Shown here: piece by piece, positions 36,178-44,670 of the stretch
Numbering within the stretch: position 1 is the first letter of the stretch
How the letters are laid out: every line of letters starts with the position of its first letter
Assembly (NCBI RefSeq): GCF_028689295.1
Contig: NZ_JAQTWL010000008.1
Span: 62,001-126,000, forward strand
Reading direction: 5' to 3'
DNA length: 64,000 nt
From: Rhodoferax sp.
GTDB lineage: Bacteria; Pseudomonadota; Gammaproteobacteria; Burkholderiales; Burkholderiaceae_C
Made by a program: the position numbers and the translations under genes
The notes under the pieces: generated by a model
Seen by the model: the letters and a program-made list of their open reading frames with translations, nothing else
What the model was told of the DNA's origin: nothing
Database searches by the model: none

Positions 36178-37301
36178 GCGGCCCAAGGGGACCTTTCAGG
36201 CGGGGATATTGGCTGTTGTTGACCTTGCTGGGGTTGGTTCTGGCGGGTGGGCCTGCGTCGGCGCACACCAACAGCACCGGCCTCGCCCGCCTCGAGTTCC
36301 AGGGCACTGAAGCGCATTACCGGCTGACGCTGTCACCAACTGAGGTCGGAGATGCAGCCATCTTGGTGCAGCGTGGCGGCGCCGGTGATGTCGACGCCGC
36401 CCAACAGGTTATGGCGGTATTGCAAAAACACCTGACCTTGAGCGTCGATGACAAGCGGTGTCGCGTTAAACGCAGCCGAATCCAAGCTCCGAAACTCGGT
36501 ACCGACCAGGTAACGCTGCTGCTCGACTGGCAGTGCACCAACGCGCCCGGCATGCTAGTGTTGCAAGACACCTTGAGCACTGCCTTTGGCGAGCATTACC
36601 GCAGCATTGCCAGCATCAGCCGATCTGCCGATCCTGAAGCTCAAATCGCATCCGGGGCAGACGGGGAAGACGGGGCGGTCAGTCGGCGCCAGGAGCACAT
36701 TCTGGACCGTGAACACCCGCAGGTCCGCATTGACTTTGGCCAGGCAGCGCGAAGCAGCCTGGGTGGCTTCCTGCGGCTCGGTCTGGACCACATTCTGAGC
36801 GGCTTTGACCACCTGTTATTCCTGGCTGCGCTATTGTTGGGCAGTCGCAGTCTGCGTTCACTGCTGATTACCGTCACCGCGTTCACCGCCGCGCACAGTC
36901 TGAGTCTGGCGGCGGCGACGCTGGGCTGGTTGCACGTTGCGGGCACCTGGGTCGAGCCAGCCATTGCGGCCTCCATTGTCTGGGTGGCGGTGGAAAACAT
37001 CTGGCTGCAGCCGCACCCACTGCGCCGCCACGCGCTGACGTTTGGCTTTGGCTTGGTGCATGGTCTGGCTTTCGCCGAGGCGCTGACTGAGCTGCACCTG
37101 AGCGGCTGGCCTTTGGCGCGCGCTCTGTTGGGCTTTAACGTGGGTGTCGAAACCGGCCAGGCGCTGGTAGTTTTGTTGCTAGCCCCGGCGTTGACCTGGT
37201 TGGCGCGACACCCTGTCGGCCCCCATATCGCCCGTGCACTGTCACTGGGCATTGCCTCAATGGGGCTGGTATGGGTAGTGCAACGGCTGGCGCAGTCCTG
37301 A
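36174..37301 (+). CDS. HupE/UreJ-family membrane protein
   Basis: 375 residues from ATG 36174. Signal peptide (LLLTLLGLVLAGGPASAHT), a soluble extracytoplasmic domain of about 180 residues, then a C-terminal bundle of six or so helices with the HupE/UreJ_2 histidine motifs GFDHLLFLAALLLG, FTAAHSLSLAAATLG and GLVHGLAFAEAL. HupE/UreJ relatives carry nickel or other metals. Here it is coupled by ATGA to the DUF4340-like gene, not to hydrogenase or urease genes, so its role is unclear. Confidence 0.82.
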   Translation: MSGPRGPFRRGYWLLLTLLGLVLAGGPASAHTNSTGLARLEFQGTEAHYRLTLSPTEVGDAAILVQRGGAGDVDAAQQVMAVLQKHLTLSVDDKRCRVKRSRIQAPKLGTDQVTLLLDWQCTNAPGMLVLQDTLSTAFGEHYRSIASISRSADPEAQIASGADGEDGAVSRRQEHILDREHPQVRIDFGQAARSSLGGFLRLGLDHILSGFDHLLFLAALLLGSRSLRSLLITVTAFTAAHSLSLAAATLGWLHVAGTWVEPAIAASIVWVAVENIWLQPHPLRRHALTFGFGLVHGLAFAEALTELHLSGWPLARALLGFNVGVETGQALVVLLLAPALTWLARHPVGPHIARALSLGIASMGLVWVVQRLAQS

Positions 37302-37378
37302 CACTTGATACGGCAATAACCTCATTCGCGAACAACAACTTTTTTGACTTTTTTTGACCATTAACCTGGAGTAATCTC

Positions 37379-38839
37379 ATGATGCAACTCAAAGACCCCA
37401 CCCTGCTACGCCAACAAGCCTTTATCAACGGTCAATGGTGCGATGCCGACAGCGGCGAAACCTGTGCCGTGACCAATCCGGCCACTGGCGAGACGATTGG
37501 CACTGTGCCCAAAATGGGCACCGCAGAAACCCGTCGTGCGATCGCTGCCGCTAACGAGGCCTGGCCTGCCTGGCGCGCCAAGACCGGCAAAGAGCGCAGC
37601 GCCGTGATACGCAAATGGAACGACCTGATGCTGGTCAACGCCGACGATCTGGCCATGATCATGACTATCGAACAGGGTAAACCTCTGGCTGAAGCCAAGG
37701 GCGAAATTGCTTATGCAGCATCGTTTATCGAGTGGTTTGCCGAAGAGGCGAAGCGGGTCAGTGGTGACACACTGGCCTCTCCCTGGACCGATCGGCGCAT
37801 CGTGGTCATCAAACAACCCATTGGGGTCTGTGCCGCCATTACGCCGTGGAATTTCCCATCATCCATGATCACCCGCAAAGCTGGCCCGGCGTTGGCTGCA
37901 GGTTGTCCGATGGTGTTGAAACCAGCGCTGGCCACACCTTATTCGGCGCTGGCGCTGGCAGTGCTGGCCGAGCGCGCTGGCGTACCGCCTGGTATCTTCA
38001 GTGTCTTGACCGGGTCTGCCAGTGCCATTGGCGGCGAAATGACCGCCAACCCTACGGTGCGCAAGCTGTCGTTCACCGGCTCCACCGATATTGGCAGCAT
38101 GCTGATGCAGCAATGTGCCAAGACCATCAAGAAGTTGTCATTGGAACTGGGCGGCAACGCGCCCTTTATCGTGTTTGACGATGCCGATCTGGACGCAGCG
38201 GTCGAGGGCGCCATCATGTCCAAGTACCGCAACGCCGGCCAAACCTGCGTCTGTGCCAACCGTTTGTATGTGCAAGACGGTGTTTATGACGCTTTCGCCG
38301 CCAAATTAGTCGCCGCAGTCGAAAAGCTCAAGGTCGGCAACGGTGTTGAAGCAGGTGTCACGCAAGGGCCCTTGATTGACGGCGCTGCCATTAAAAAGGT
38401 AGAAGAGCATATTGCCGATGCGCTGGCAAAAGGTGGGCGACTACTCACCGGTGGCAAACGCCATGCGCTGGGACACAGTTTCTTCGAGCCGACCGTGATC
38501 GCTGATGCCACGCCTGACATGTTGGTGGCGCGCGAGGAAACCTTTGGCCCGCTGGCTCCGTTGTTCCGGTTCAAGACCGATGCTGAAGCGATTGCCATGG
38601 CCAACGACACCGAGTTTGGACTGGCCAGCTACTTCTATTCGCGCGACATCGGCCGCATCTGGCGCGTTGGCGAAGGCATTGAGAGCGGCATGGTAGGTAT
38701 CAATACTGGTATTATTTCTAACGAAGTTGCACCCTTTGGCGGGGTCAAACAATCCGGGTTGGGCCGCGAAGGTTCCAAGTACGGCATGGACGACTACCTG
38801 GTCATCAAATACCTATGCATGGGCGGGTTGGACAAGTGA
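37379..38839 (+). CDS. gabD: Succinate-semialdehyde dehydrogenase (NADP+), GabD type
   Basis: 486 residues, close to E. coli GabD along its whole length (FRQQALINGEW-like N-terminus, GKPLAEAKGEIAYAASFIEW, GINTGIISNEVAPFGG). The catalytic Glu is in SLELGGNAPFIVF and the Cys in NAGQTCVCANRLYVQDG. It oxidises succinate semialdehyde to succinate, entering the TCA cycle. A GGAG precedes the tandem ATGs at 37379/37382. As the third BlcABC-like activity it is best read as the final step of the cluster's pathway. It is separated from hupE by 77 bases and may have its own promoter. Confidence 0.93.
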   Translation: MMQLKDPTLLRQQAFINGQWCDADSGETCAVTNPATGETIGTVPKMGTAETRRAIAAANEAWPAWRAKTGKERSAVIRKWNDLMLVNADDLAMIMTIEQGKPLAEAKGEIAYAASFIEWFAEEAKRVSGDTLASPWTDRRIVVIKQPIGVCAAITPWNFPSSMITRKAGPALAAGCPMVLKPALATPYSALALAVLAERAGVPPGIFSVLTGSASAIGGEMTANPTVRKLSFTGSTDIGSMLMQQCAKTIKKLSLELGGNAPFIVFDDADLDAAVEGAIMSKYRNAGQTCVCANRLYVQDGVYDAFAAKLVAAVEKLKVGNGVEAGVTQGPLIDGAAIKKVEEHIADALAKGGRLLTGGKRHALGHSFFEPTVIADATPDMLVAREETFGPLAPLFRFKTDAEAIAMANDTEFGLASYFYSRDIGRIWRVGEGIESGMVGINTGIISNEVAPFGGVKQSGLGREGSKYGMDDYLVIKYLCMGGLDK

Positions 38840-38871
38840 ATGATCGCTTGGTCGCAGCCGTGGAGATGTCC

Positions 38872-38893
38872 TAGCCTGTACAGACGCAGGCTA
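38872..38893. terminator. Hairpin after gabD
   Basis: TAGCCTG (38872-38878) pairs perfectly with CAGGCTA (38887-38893) around an 8-base loop, 32 bases after the gabD stop. There is no T run. It may mark the end of the catabolic cluster. Confidence 0.4.
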
Positions 38894-38901
38894 TGCGACG
38901 A

Positions 38902-38920
38902 ACCTTGATCAGTTCAAGGT
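38902..38920. promoter_or_regulatory. Inverted repeat upstream of nnrS1
   Basis: ACCTTGA-TCAGT-TCAAGGT, 7-base perfect arms with a 5-base spacer. It resembles an FNR/Dnr site (TTGAT-N4-ATCAA) but is one base shorter in the centre, so the binding protein is uncertain. A TTGACA element (38931-38936) follows. Confidence 0.4.
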
Positions 38921-39005
38921 CAGTTTTTTCTTGACATGTGTTATGGTTGTTTCAAGCTAGCTGCCGTCTAATGGCAAGGTTTGAAACTACCCGTAGCGCC
39001 ATTGC

Positions 39006-40211
39006 ATGAAATCTGTCTCTCTCCCGATTTTTTTCGAGGTCAAAGCGGCCGCTGAAAAGCCGCAAGGCTGTCCATTTTTGCGCTTGGGGTTCCGCCCGTT
39101 TTATCTGGGCGGCACCCTGGTCGCGGCGCTGGCGGTGCCGCTGTGGATGGCCATGTTCATGGGCGGTATTTCCAGCAGTCCGGCCGTGCCTGCGCTGCTA
39201 TGGCATGCGCATGAAATGCTGTTTGGTTTTGCCGTGGCCATCATCGTTGGTTTTTTGATGACAGCCGGCAAAAACTGGACCGGACTGTCCACCCCGCGCG
39301 GTGCCTCCCTGGCCGCTTTCGCTTTGCTCTGGTTGGCAGCTCGCATCGCCGCCCTGACCAGCCCAGGCGTGCTTTACGCGGTGTTGGACGTGGCCTTGCT
39401 GCCGCTGGTGGCTGGCATTCTTGCGCGCTTGCTACTGCGCGCCAATAACTACCGCAACTTGCCGTTGGCCCTGATTCTGGTCCTGCTGGGTGCGGACAAC
39501 CTGGTGTTCCATCTGGCCACGTTGGGCCTGCTTGATGTACCGGCCATGACGCCGCTGCACGCCGCTTTGGGTTTGATCATCATGATAGAGAGCGTGATCG
39601 CCGGGCGCGTGGTGCCCGCCTTCACCATGAGCGCCACGCCAGGCCTGCGGCTCCAGACTACCTCGACGCAGGAGCGCCTGACGCTGGGTTTAACCGCTGC
39701 GGGCTTGCTGATGTGGGTGTTTGCCCCGCCAGGGGTGTGGGGTTTGGTGGTGCTGCTGGCGGCAGCGGGCTTGCACGCCAAACGCCTGTGGGGATGGCGT
39801 CCCATGCTGACGCGGAACAAACCCATCTTATGGATTTTGCATGGGGCTTATGCCTGGATTGCGCTAGGTTTGCTGATGCTGGCGCTGGCGCAAATGGGCT
39901 GGGTGCCGGTCTCTGCAGGTGTGCACGCGCTGGCAGTCGGCGCCACCGGCGGCCTGATCATCGGCATGGCCACGCGCACAGCGCGCGGCCACACCGGCAG
40001 ACCACTGATCTTGACCCGCATCGAAGTGGCCGCCTATGGGCTGGTGATGACGGCGGCGCTGCTACGTGTCTTGGTGCCACTGCTGTTGCCCAGTTTCTAC
40101 ATCGCGGCGCTGGTGCTGTCGGCCAGTGCCTGGAGCGCGGCTTTCTTGAGCTACCTGTGGGTCTATGCCCCCTGGCTGCTTCAAACCCGACTCGACGGCA
40201 AAGACGGCTAA
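39006..40211 (+). CDS. nnrS: NnrS family heme-copper membrane protein (copy 1)
   Basis: 401-residue polytopic inner-membrane protein with about 12 helices. NnrS signatures: LRLGFRPFYLGGTLVAAL, LLWHAHEMLFGFAVAIIVGFLMTAGKNWTG and GATGGLIIGMATRTARGHTGR with conserved histidines. NnrS proteins protect against nitric oxide stress in denitrifiers. It lies 5 bases before narX, an unusual but sensible link to nitrate/nitrite sensing. A second copy lies at 46383. Confidence 0.93.
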   Translation: MKSVSLPIFFEVKAAAEKPQGCPFLRLGFRPFYLGGTLVAALAVPLWMAMFMGGISSSPAVPALLWHAHEMLFGFAVAIIVGFLMTAGKNWTGLSTPRGASLAAFALLWLAARIAALTSPGVLYAVLDVALLPLVAGILARLLLRANNYRNLPLALILVLLGADNLVFHLATLGLLDVPAMTPLHAALGLIIMIESVIAGRVVPAFTMSATPGLRLQTTSTQERLTLGLTAAGLLMWVFAPPGVWGLVVLLAAAGLHAKRLWGWRPMLTRNKPILWILHGAYAWIALGLLMLALAQMGWVPVSAGVHALAVGATGGLIIGMATRTARGHTGRPLILTRIEVAAYGLVMTAALLRVLVPLLLPSFYIAALVLSASAWSAAFLSYLWVYAPWLLQTRLDGKDG

Positions 40212-40216
40212 AGCGC

Positions 40217-42163
40217 ATGACGATCAACCGACACTGGAGCCTGGGTGCCAAGCTGCTGATGGTGGGGGCACCCTTTTTGCTACTGGTCTTCATGGCGACC
40301 ATCGCCACGCTCTGGGTGTCTTGGCAGTTGGACGGTGGTGCGGCAGCCGTCAACGAGGCCGGCCGCATGCGCATGCAGTCTTACCGCATGTCGCTGTCCA
40401 TTGGCACCGGCGAGACCAGTCAACTGTCCGAACAAATTGCCGAATTCGACCGCAGCCTGACCACCCTCAAACAAGGCGACCCGGAGCGCCCGCTGTTTGT
40501 CTCGTGGGACGCGGATACCACTGCGCGCTTTGCCGTGGTGGAGAAGAACTGGGCGCACTACCAGGCGCGCTGGATTCAAGCCAAACCCGCCGTTTTCACC
40601 GACCTGCGCGCCGACACGGTGGCCTTTGCCTCCCACATCGATGACTTCGTCAACAGCATCGAAGTGCACATCGCCCGCTGGACCGCGCTGCTGCATCTGC
40701 TGCAAATGAGCATGCTGGCCTCTGTGGTCGTGGGCGCCACCGTCTTGCTCTACACCGGCTACCTGTTTGTGCTGGAGCCTGTCGGGCAACTCAAACAGGC
40801 CATTGAAAAAATCCAGCAGGGCAACTTCGATGCCCGGGTGGCGCACACTTCCAGCGACGAATTCGGCACCCTGGCCGACGGCTTCAACGGCATGGCCGAG
40901 CACCTGCAGTCGATGTACAAAAATCTGGAAGGCAAAGTGGCTGAGAAAACCGTTTTGCTGAAAGAGAAGTCCGACCGGCTGGAAAGCCTGTATGAAGTCA
41001 CGGCCCTGGTGTCCAAAGCCACCTCGCTGGATGCTTTGGCGCAAGACTTTACCAAGAGTCTGGCAAAAATTTCCCAGGCCGATGGCGTCGCGCTGCGCTG
41101 GTCCAACCAGGGCGGCCAGCGCCATCTGATGCTGGCCGCGCACGGCCTGCCCGCGGCCATGATCGATGCCGAACAATGCCTGAACACCGGCGATTGCCAT
41201 TGCGGCACGACCACCGAAGATTCGGAATTTCGCGTCATTCCGATCCGTGATGAATCCAGCGCGCCGCTGCAGCATTGCCTCAAGGCCGGTTTCGAGACCG
41301 TCATCACACTGCCGGTGCGCCTGCATCAGCAGCTCATGGGCGAAGTCGATTTGTTCTTTCACGCCCGCATCAGCCCGACGCCCGCCGAGCGCTCGCTGCT
41401 GCAGGCCTTGAGCAGCCACCTGGCCAGCGGCATGGAAAACCTGCGCCTGAACGCGCTGGAAAAAGAGGCAGCCGTGTCACAGGAACGCCACCTGCTGGCA
41501 CGCGAGCTGCATGATTCGATTGCCCAGTCTCTGGCGTTCCTGAAAATCCAGGTGCAGTTGATGCGCGACGCCCTCAAAACCCGCGATGAAGCTGAAATCG
41601 CCAAAATCCTGGAAGAAATTGACGAAGGTGTGCGCGAGAGTTATGGCGACGTGCGCGAACTGCTGCTGCACTTCAGAACCCGCACCAACACCGAAGACAT
41701 CGAGCCCGCGCTGGCCACCACGCTGCAAAAATTCGAGCATCAAAGCGGCATCAAGACCACCATGACGATGCAGGGGCAGGGCATGCCGCTGGCCCCGGAT
41801 GTGCAGATTCAGGTGCTGCACATTGTGCAGGAGGCGCTGTCCAACGTGCGCAAGCACGCCCACGCATCGCAGGCCTGGCTCGATGTGCAGCAGCAACCCA
41901 GCTGGCGCTTTGAAGTGCGCGACGATGGCATTGGGTTCAATCCCGACACCGATCAATTGGATGAAACCCATGTGGGCCTGCGCATCATGACCGAGCGCGC
42001 GCAGCGCATCGGTGCGCACATCGACGTTATTTCTACGCCATCGCGTGGCAGCTCGGTCATCGTCACCCTGCCCGCGCCGTCACACCCCAGCACAAGCAAC
42101 GCCGCCCGCATCGACAGTGCTGCAGCCGATACCTCTCACCGGGCGGCCTCAAGCGCCGTTTGA
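40217..42163 (+). CDS. narX: Nitrate/nitrite sensor histidine kinase NarX-like
   Basis: 648 residues from ATG 40217. Two transmembrane helices flank a periplasmic four-helix sensor containing the nitrate-binding P-box NEAGRMRMQSYRMSL. HAMP, a GAF-like middle with a cysteine cluster (CLNTGDCHCG), then the HisKA_3 dimerisation region LLARELHDSIAQSLAFLKIQ with the phospho-His and a C-terminal HATPase (DDGIGFNPDTD). It is coupled to the narL gene, whose ATG follows the stop by 2 bases. It should report nitrate or nitrite to NarL. Confidence 0.93.
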   Translation: MTINRHWSLGAKLLMVGAPFLLLVFMATIATLWVSWQLDGGAAAVNEAGRMRMQSYRMSLSIGTGETSQLSEQIAEFDRSLTTLKQGDPERPLFVSWDADTTARFAVVEKNWAHYQARWIQAKPAVFTDLRADTVAFASHIDDFVNSIEVHIARWTALLHLLQMSMLASVVVGATVLLYTGYLFVLEPVGQLKQAIEKIQQGNFDARVAHTSSDEFGTLADGFNGMAEHLQSMYKNLEGKVAEKTVLLKEKSDRLESLYEVTALVSKATSLDALAQDFTKSLAKISQADGVALRWSNQGGQRHLMLAAHGLPAAMIDAEQCLNTGDCHCGTTTEDSEFRVIPIRDESSAPLQHCLKAGFETVITLPVRLHQQLMGEVDLFFHARISPTPAERSLLQALSSHLASGMENLRLNALEKEAAVSQERHLLARELHDSIAQSLAFLKIQVQLMRDALKTRDEAEIAKILEEIDEGVRESYGDVRELLLHFRTRTNTEDIEPALATTLQKFEHQSGIKTTMTMQGQGMPLAPDVQIQVLHIVQEALSNVRKHAHASQAWLDVQQQPSWRFEVRDDGIGFNPDTDQLDETHVGLRIMTERAQRIGAHIDVISTPSRGSSVIVTLPAPSHPSTSNAARIDSAAADTSHRAASSAV

Positions 42164-42165
42164 CC

Positions 42166-42885
42166 ATGCCTAAAAGTACACCTGACAGCCCGCCCATCCG
42201 CGTTTTGGTAGTCGATGACCACACCTTATTTCGCCGTGGCCTGACCGCGCTGCTGGCGCGCGACGCCGGCCTGCTGGTGGTGGGCGATGCGGCCGATGCC
42301 GGGCAAGCCCAGCGCAAAGCGCAGGAACTGCAGCCCGATGTGATCCTGCTCGACAACCATCTGCCGGGCGTCAACGGCGTCGATGCCCTGCCCTCGCTGC
42401 TCGAAGCGGCCCCCAACGCCTGCATCTTGATGCTGACGGTGAGCGAAGACGAGAACGATCTGGCAGCGGCCCTGCATGGCGGCGCCAGCGGCTACCTGCT
42501 CAAAACCATGGAAGGCGACGACCTGACCGCCGCCGTGCACCGCGCCGCGCAAGGCGACAGCATCATCGCGCCCGAGATGATGGGCAAACTGATTGCCGCC
42601 TACAAAAATGTGGCGCACAAGTCGGCTGCCGCCACAGACATTGCGCAAAGTACGAGCAGCTTAAAAGCGGCAACGCCGGCAGCCCAGGCCATGGCCAGCC
42701 TGTCACCGCGCGAACTCGACATTTTGCGTGGTATCGCGCGCGGTGCCAGCAACAAGGAAATCGCGCGCGAACACGGCATTGTGGAAACCACCGTCAAAAT
42801 TCACGTGCAACACGTGTTGCGCAAACTGGGCGTTAGCTCAAGGGTCCACGCCGCCGTGATGGCCACGGAACAGGGTTTGCTTTAA
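42166..42885 (+). CDS. narL: Response regulator NarL-like
   Basis: 239 residues from ATG 42166, a better choice than the TTG at 42160. Receiver domain with VVDDHTLFRRGL and the phospho-Asp in DVILLDNHLPGVNG. LuxR/NarL-type helix-turn-helix LSPRELDILRGIARGASNKEIAREHGIVETTVKIH. The stop overlaps the convergent HPP-CBS gene stop by 3 bases. Targets likely include nitrate respiration genes, but I saw no clear NarL heptamers upstream of narK in this window. Confidence 0.94.
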   Translation: MPKSTPDSPPIRVLVVDDHTLFRRGLTALLARDAGLLVVGDAADAGQAQRKAQELQPDVILLDNHLPGVNGVDALPSLLEAAPNACILMLTVSEDENDLAAALHGGASGYLLKTMEGDDLTAAVHRAAQGDSIIAPEMMGKLIAAYKNVAHKSAAATDIAQSTSSLKAATPAAQAMASLSPRELDILRGIARGASNKEIAREHGIVETTVKIHVQHVLRKLGVSSRVHAAVMATEQGLL

Positions 42886-44054
42886 GCCGATGCCAGGGCA
42901 ACCCGCTTGTAAAGCGCTGCCAGGGTATCTGTCTGCGTCACGATGCCCAGCACTTTGCGATCCTCGTCAATGACGGGAATGTGCGGCAGGTTTTTCTCAA
43001 TCATCAGGCCCATCACCTCGGTGATGGGCGTGTCCAGTCTGGCGCTGCTTACCACCGTGGACATGATCTGATGCACATAGATGGCTCGTTTGGGTTTTGC
43101 GCCAGGCATACGCTGCAGCATGCCCTGCAAGTGCATCGCCAGACCGGCCGCCGAGGTGTCGTCCATCTGACGCAAAAAATCGGCCACACTCAAAATGCCA
43201 ACCAGCCTGTCGGCATGGTCAAGCACTGGCAAGGCCTTGACTCTATGGTGGCGCAGCCGGTTCCAGGCCAGCTCGATGTGTGTATCGGTTTTGACCGTAA
43301 TCACATCGCGTGACATGACATCACCGCAGGCCAGCCCAATATGGCGCTCAAACGCGTGCTCAACCGCCAGGTTGTACAGCGACACCAATTCGTCCTCCTG
43401 AATGTCAACAAAGGTATTGAGCGCCGTGACGGCGCTTGCCAAGTCCGTGTGATCCAGGCCGCTGCGCTGCATCGGCGCCAGATCCCGGGTGTTATGGTTC
43501 TGCACTTTCTCAAGGCTGACCCGGTAAGGGTAAGGCCGCCCCAACAACCAGGTGTTGATGAGCCAGGCGAACAGGAGCATCAAAAGAACATTGAGTGCCA
43601 CCAGGCTCACCGTCTGGGATGTTTGGGTCAGGCCGCCTGGCCCGTCGAGCACCATCAATAGCACCAGGGCGCCGCCGGGCGGATGGATGCCATTGAATTT
43701 GATCATGAGCCAGACTGTGACGGCCACACCGACTGCGGCGGCAAACACGGCATTGGGGATCAAGTGGGTGCACACCAGACCCACCAGGGTAGCAAAAAAA
43801 TAACTGCTGATGACAGACCACGGCTGCGCCACCGGGCTGTGTGGCTGCACAAACAAGATCACCACACTTGCACCTATCGGAGCAATCAGCCAATTCGAAT
43901 GCAAGGGCATGGCGTGCAGCAAAAACCCGCACAAGCCAATTCCAAGCAGCGCGCCAAAACTGGATCGCCATTGCTCTGCCGCCGACATCGAGGGCAGGCT
44001 GCTGGACACCCATGCCCGCGCCAAACCGGAAAAACGCAGCACAAACAGTTTCAT
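42882..44054 (-). CDS. HPP-family membrane protein with C-terminal CBS pair
   Basis: 390 residues. N-terminal HPP domain with four or so helices and the name-giving motif KFNGIHPPGGALVLL; C-terminal tandem CBS domains (MSRDVITVKTDTHIELAWN, QIMSTVVSSARLDTPITEV). HPP proteins have been proposed to move nitrite in cyanobacteria and chloroplasts, which fits this neighbourhood, but that role is inference here. It lies 7 bases downstream of nsrR on the same strand and is probably co-transcribed with it. Confidence 0.88.
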   Translation of the reverse strand: MKLFVLRFSGLARAWVSSSLPSMSAAEQWRSSFGALLGIGLCGFLLHAMPLHSNWLIAPIGASVVILFVQPHSPVAQPWSVISSYFFATLVGLVCTHLIPNAVFAAAVGVAVTVWLMIKFNGIHPPGGALVLLMVLDGPGGLTQTSQTVSLVALNVLLMLLFAWLINTWLLGRPYPYRVSLEKVQNHNTRDLAPMQRSGLDHTDLASAVTALNTFVDIQEDELVSLYNLAVEHAFERHIGLACGDVMSRDVITVKTDTHIELAWNRLRHHRVKALPVLDHADRLVGILSVADFLRQMDDTSAAGLAMHLQGMLQRMPGAKPKRAIYVHQIMSTVVSSARLDTPITEVMGLMIEKNLPHIPVIDEDRKVLGIVTQTDTLAALYKRVALASA

Positions 44055-44061
44055 TTTGAGT

Positions 44062-44541
44062 TCAAACCGATGCCCCAGGCAGGCCGGGAATCAAATGCAG
44101 ACGCCGTGTTTTTGCTGTGCCACCAACGTTGGCACCAGGCGCCACCAAATCTGCCAGCGTGATGCCATCCAATACCGCCAGGAAGCTCTGCGTCGCCTGA
44201 TTCAGCACACCTTTGAGTCTGCAGTTCTGGTTCATCCGGCACTGGTTAAGGTTCGGCTCGAAACACTCAACCACGGAAAAATCGGTCTCGGTCGCGCGCA
44301 CGACTGTGCCCAGGCAGAGGTCTTTGGCTGGCAGTGCCAAACGCATGCCCCCACCGCGGCCACGGGTGGTTTCCAGCCAGCCACGGGCGGCGAGTTGCTG
44401 CACGATTTTGGTCAGGTGACTGCGCGAAATGCCGTGACTTTCGGCAATTTCGGTGATCGTCACCGGCTCGCTGCGTTCCTTGCTGGCAGCGCAGTACATC
44501 AGTACGCGCAAGGTGTAGTCGGTCCATTGGGTCAGGCGCAT
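44062..44541 (-). CDS. nsrR: NsrR-like nitric-oxide-sensing repressor (Rrf2 family)
   Basis: 159-residue Rrf2-type regulator. N-terminal winged helix MRLTQWTDYTLRVLMYCA and SRSHLTKIVQQLAARGWLET with the GGGMRLA wing. Three cysteines in CFEPNLNQCRMNQNC are placed as in NsrR, which binds an NO-sensitive iron-sulfur cluster. It is divergent from ccoG2, and the gap has an NsrR-like half site, consistent with autoregulation. IscR is excluded by position and cysteine context. Confidence 0.88.
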   Translation of the reverse strand: MRLTQWTDYTLRVLMYCAASKERSEPVTITEIAESHGISRSHLTKIVQQLAARGWLETTRGRGGGMRLALPAKDLCLGTVVRATETDFSVVECFEPNLNQCRMNQNCRLKGVLNQATQSFLAVLDGITLADLVAPGANVGGTAKTRRLHLIPGLPGASV

Positions 44542-44562
44542 AGATCAGGGCAGGTTAAATCA

Positions 44563-44582
44563 AAGATGCATTCAATGTGCCT
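44563..44582. promoter_or_regulatory. NsrR-like binding site between nsrR and ccoG2
   Basis: AAGATGCATT at 44563-44572 is a perfect half of the NsrR consensus (AAGATGCATTT-N-AAATGCATCTT). The second half AATGTGCCT is degenerate. It sits 21 bases from the nsrR start codon in the divergent promoter region. Confidence 0.55.
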
Positions 44583-44670
44583 ATTATCAGGATAAAATAA
44601 TATTCATATCAAATTCTTCTTTAAGGATGGCACGCAGGCCGACACCACGACCGTTCTGCGCAACGTAAAA

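Noticed and set aside
38905-38917. FNR box upstream of nnrS1
   Set aside because: TTGA-N5-TCAA is one base shorter than TTGA-N6-TCAA, so it is listed only as an unassigned inverted repeat.
40280-41419. 379-codon minus-strand open frame
   Set aside because: Antisense to narX, which has the P-box and kinase motifs.
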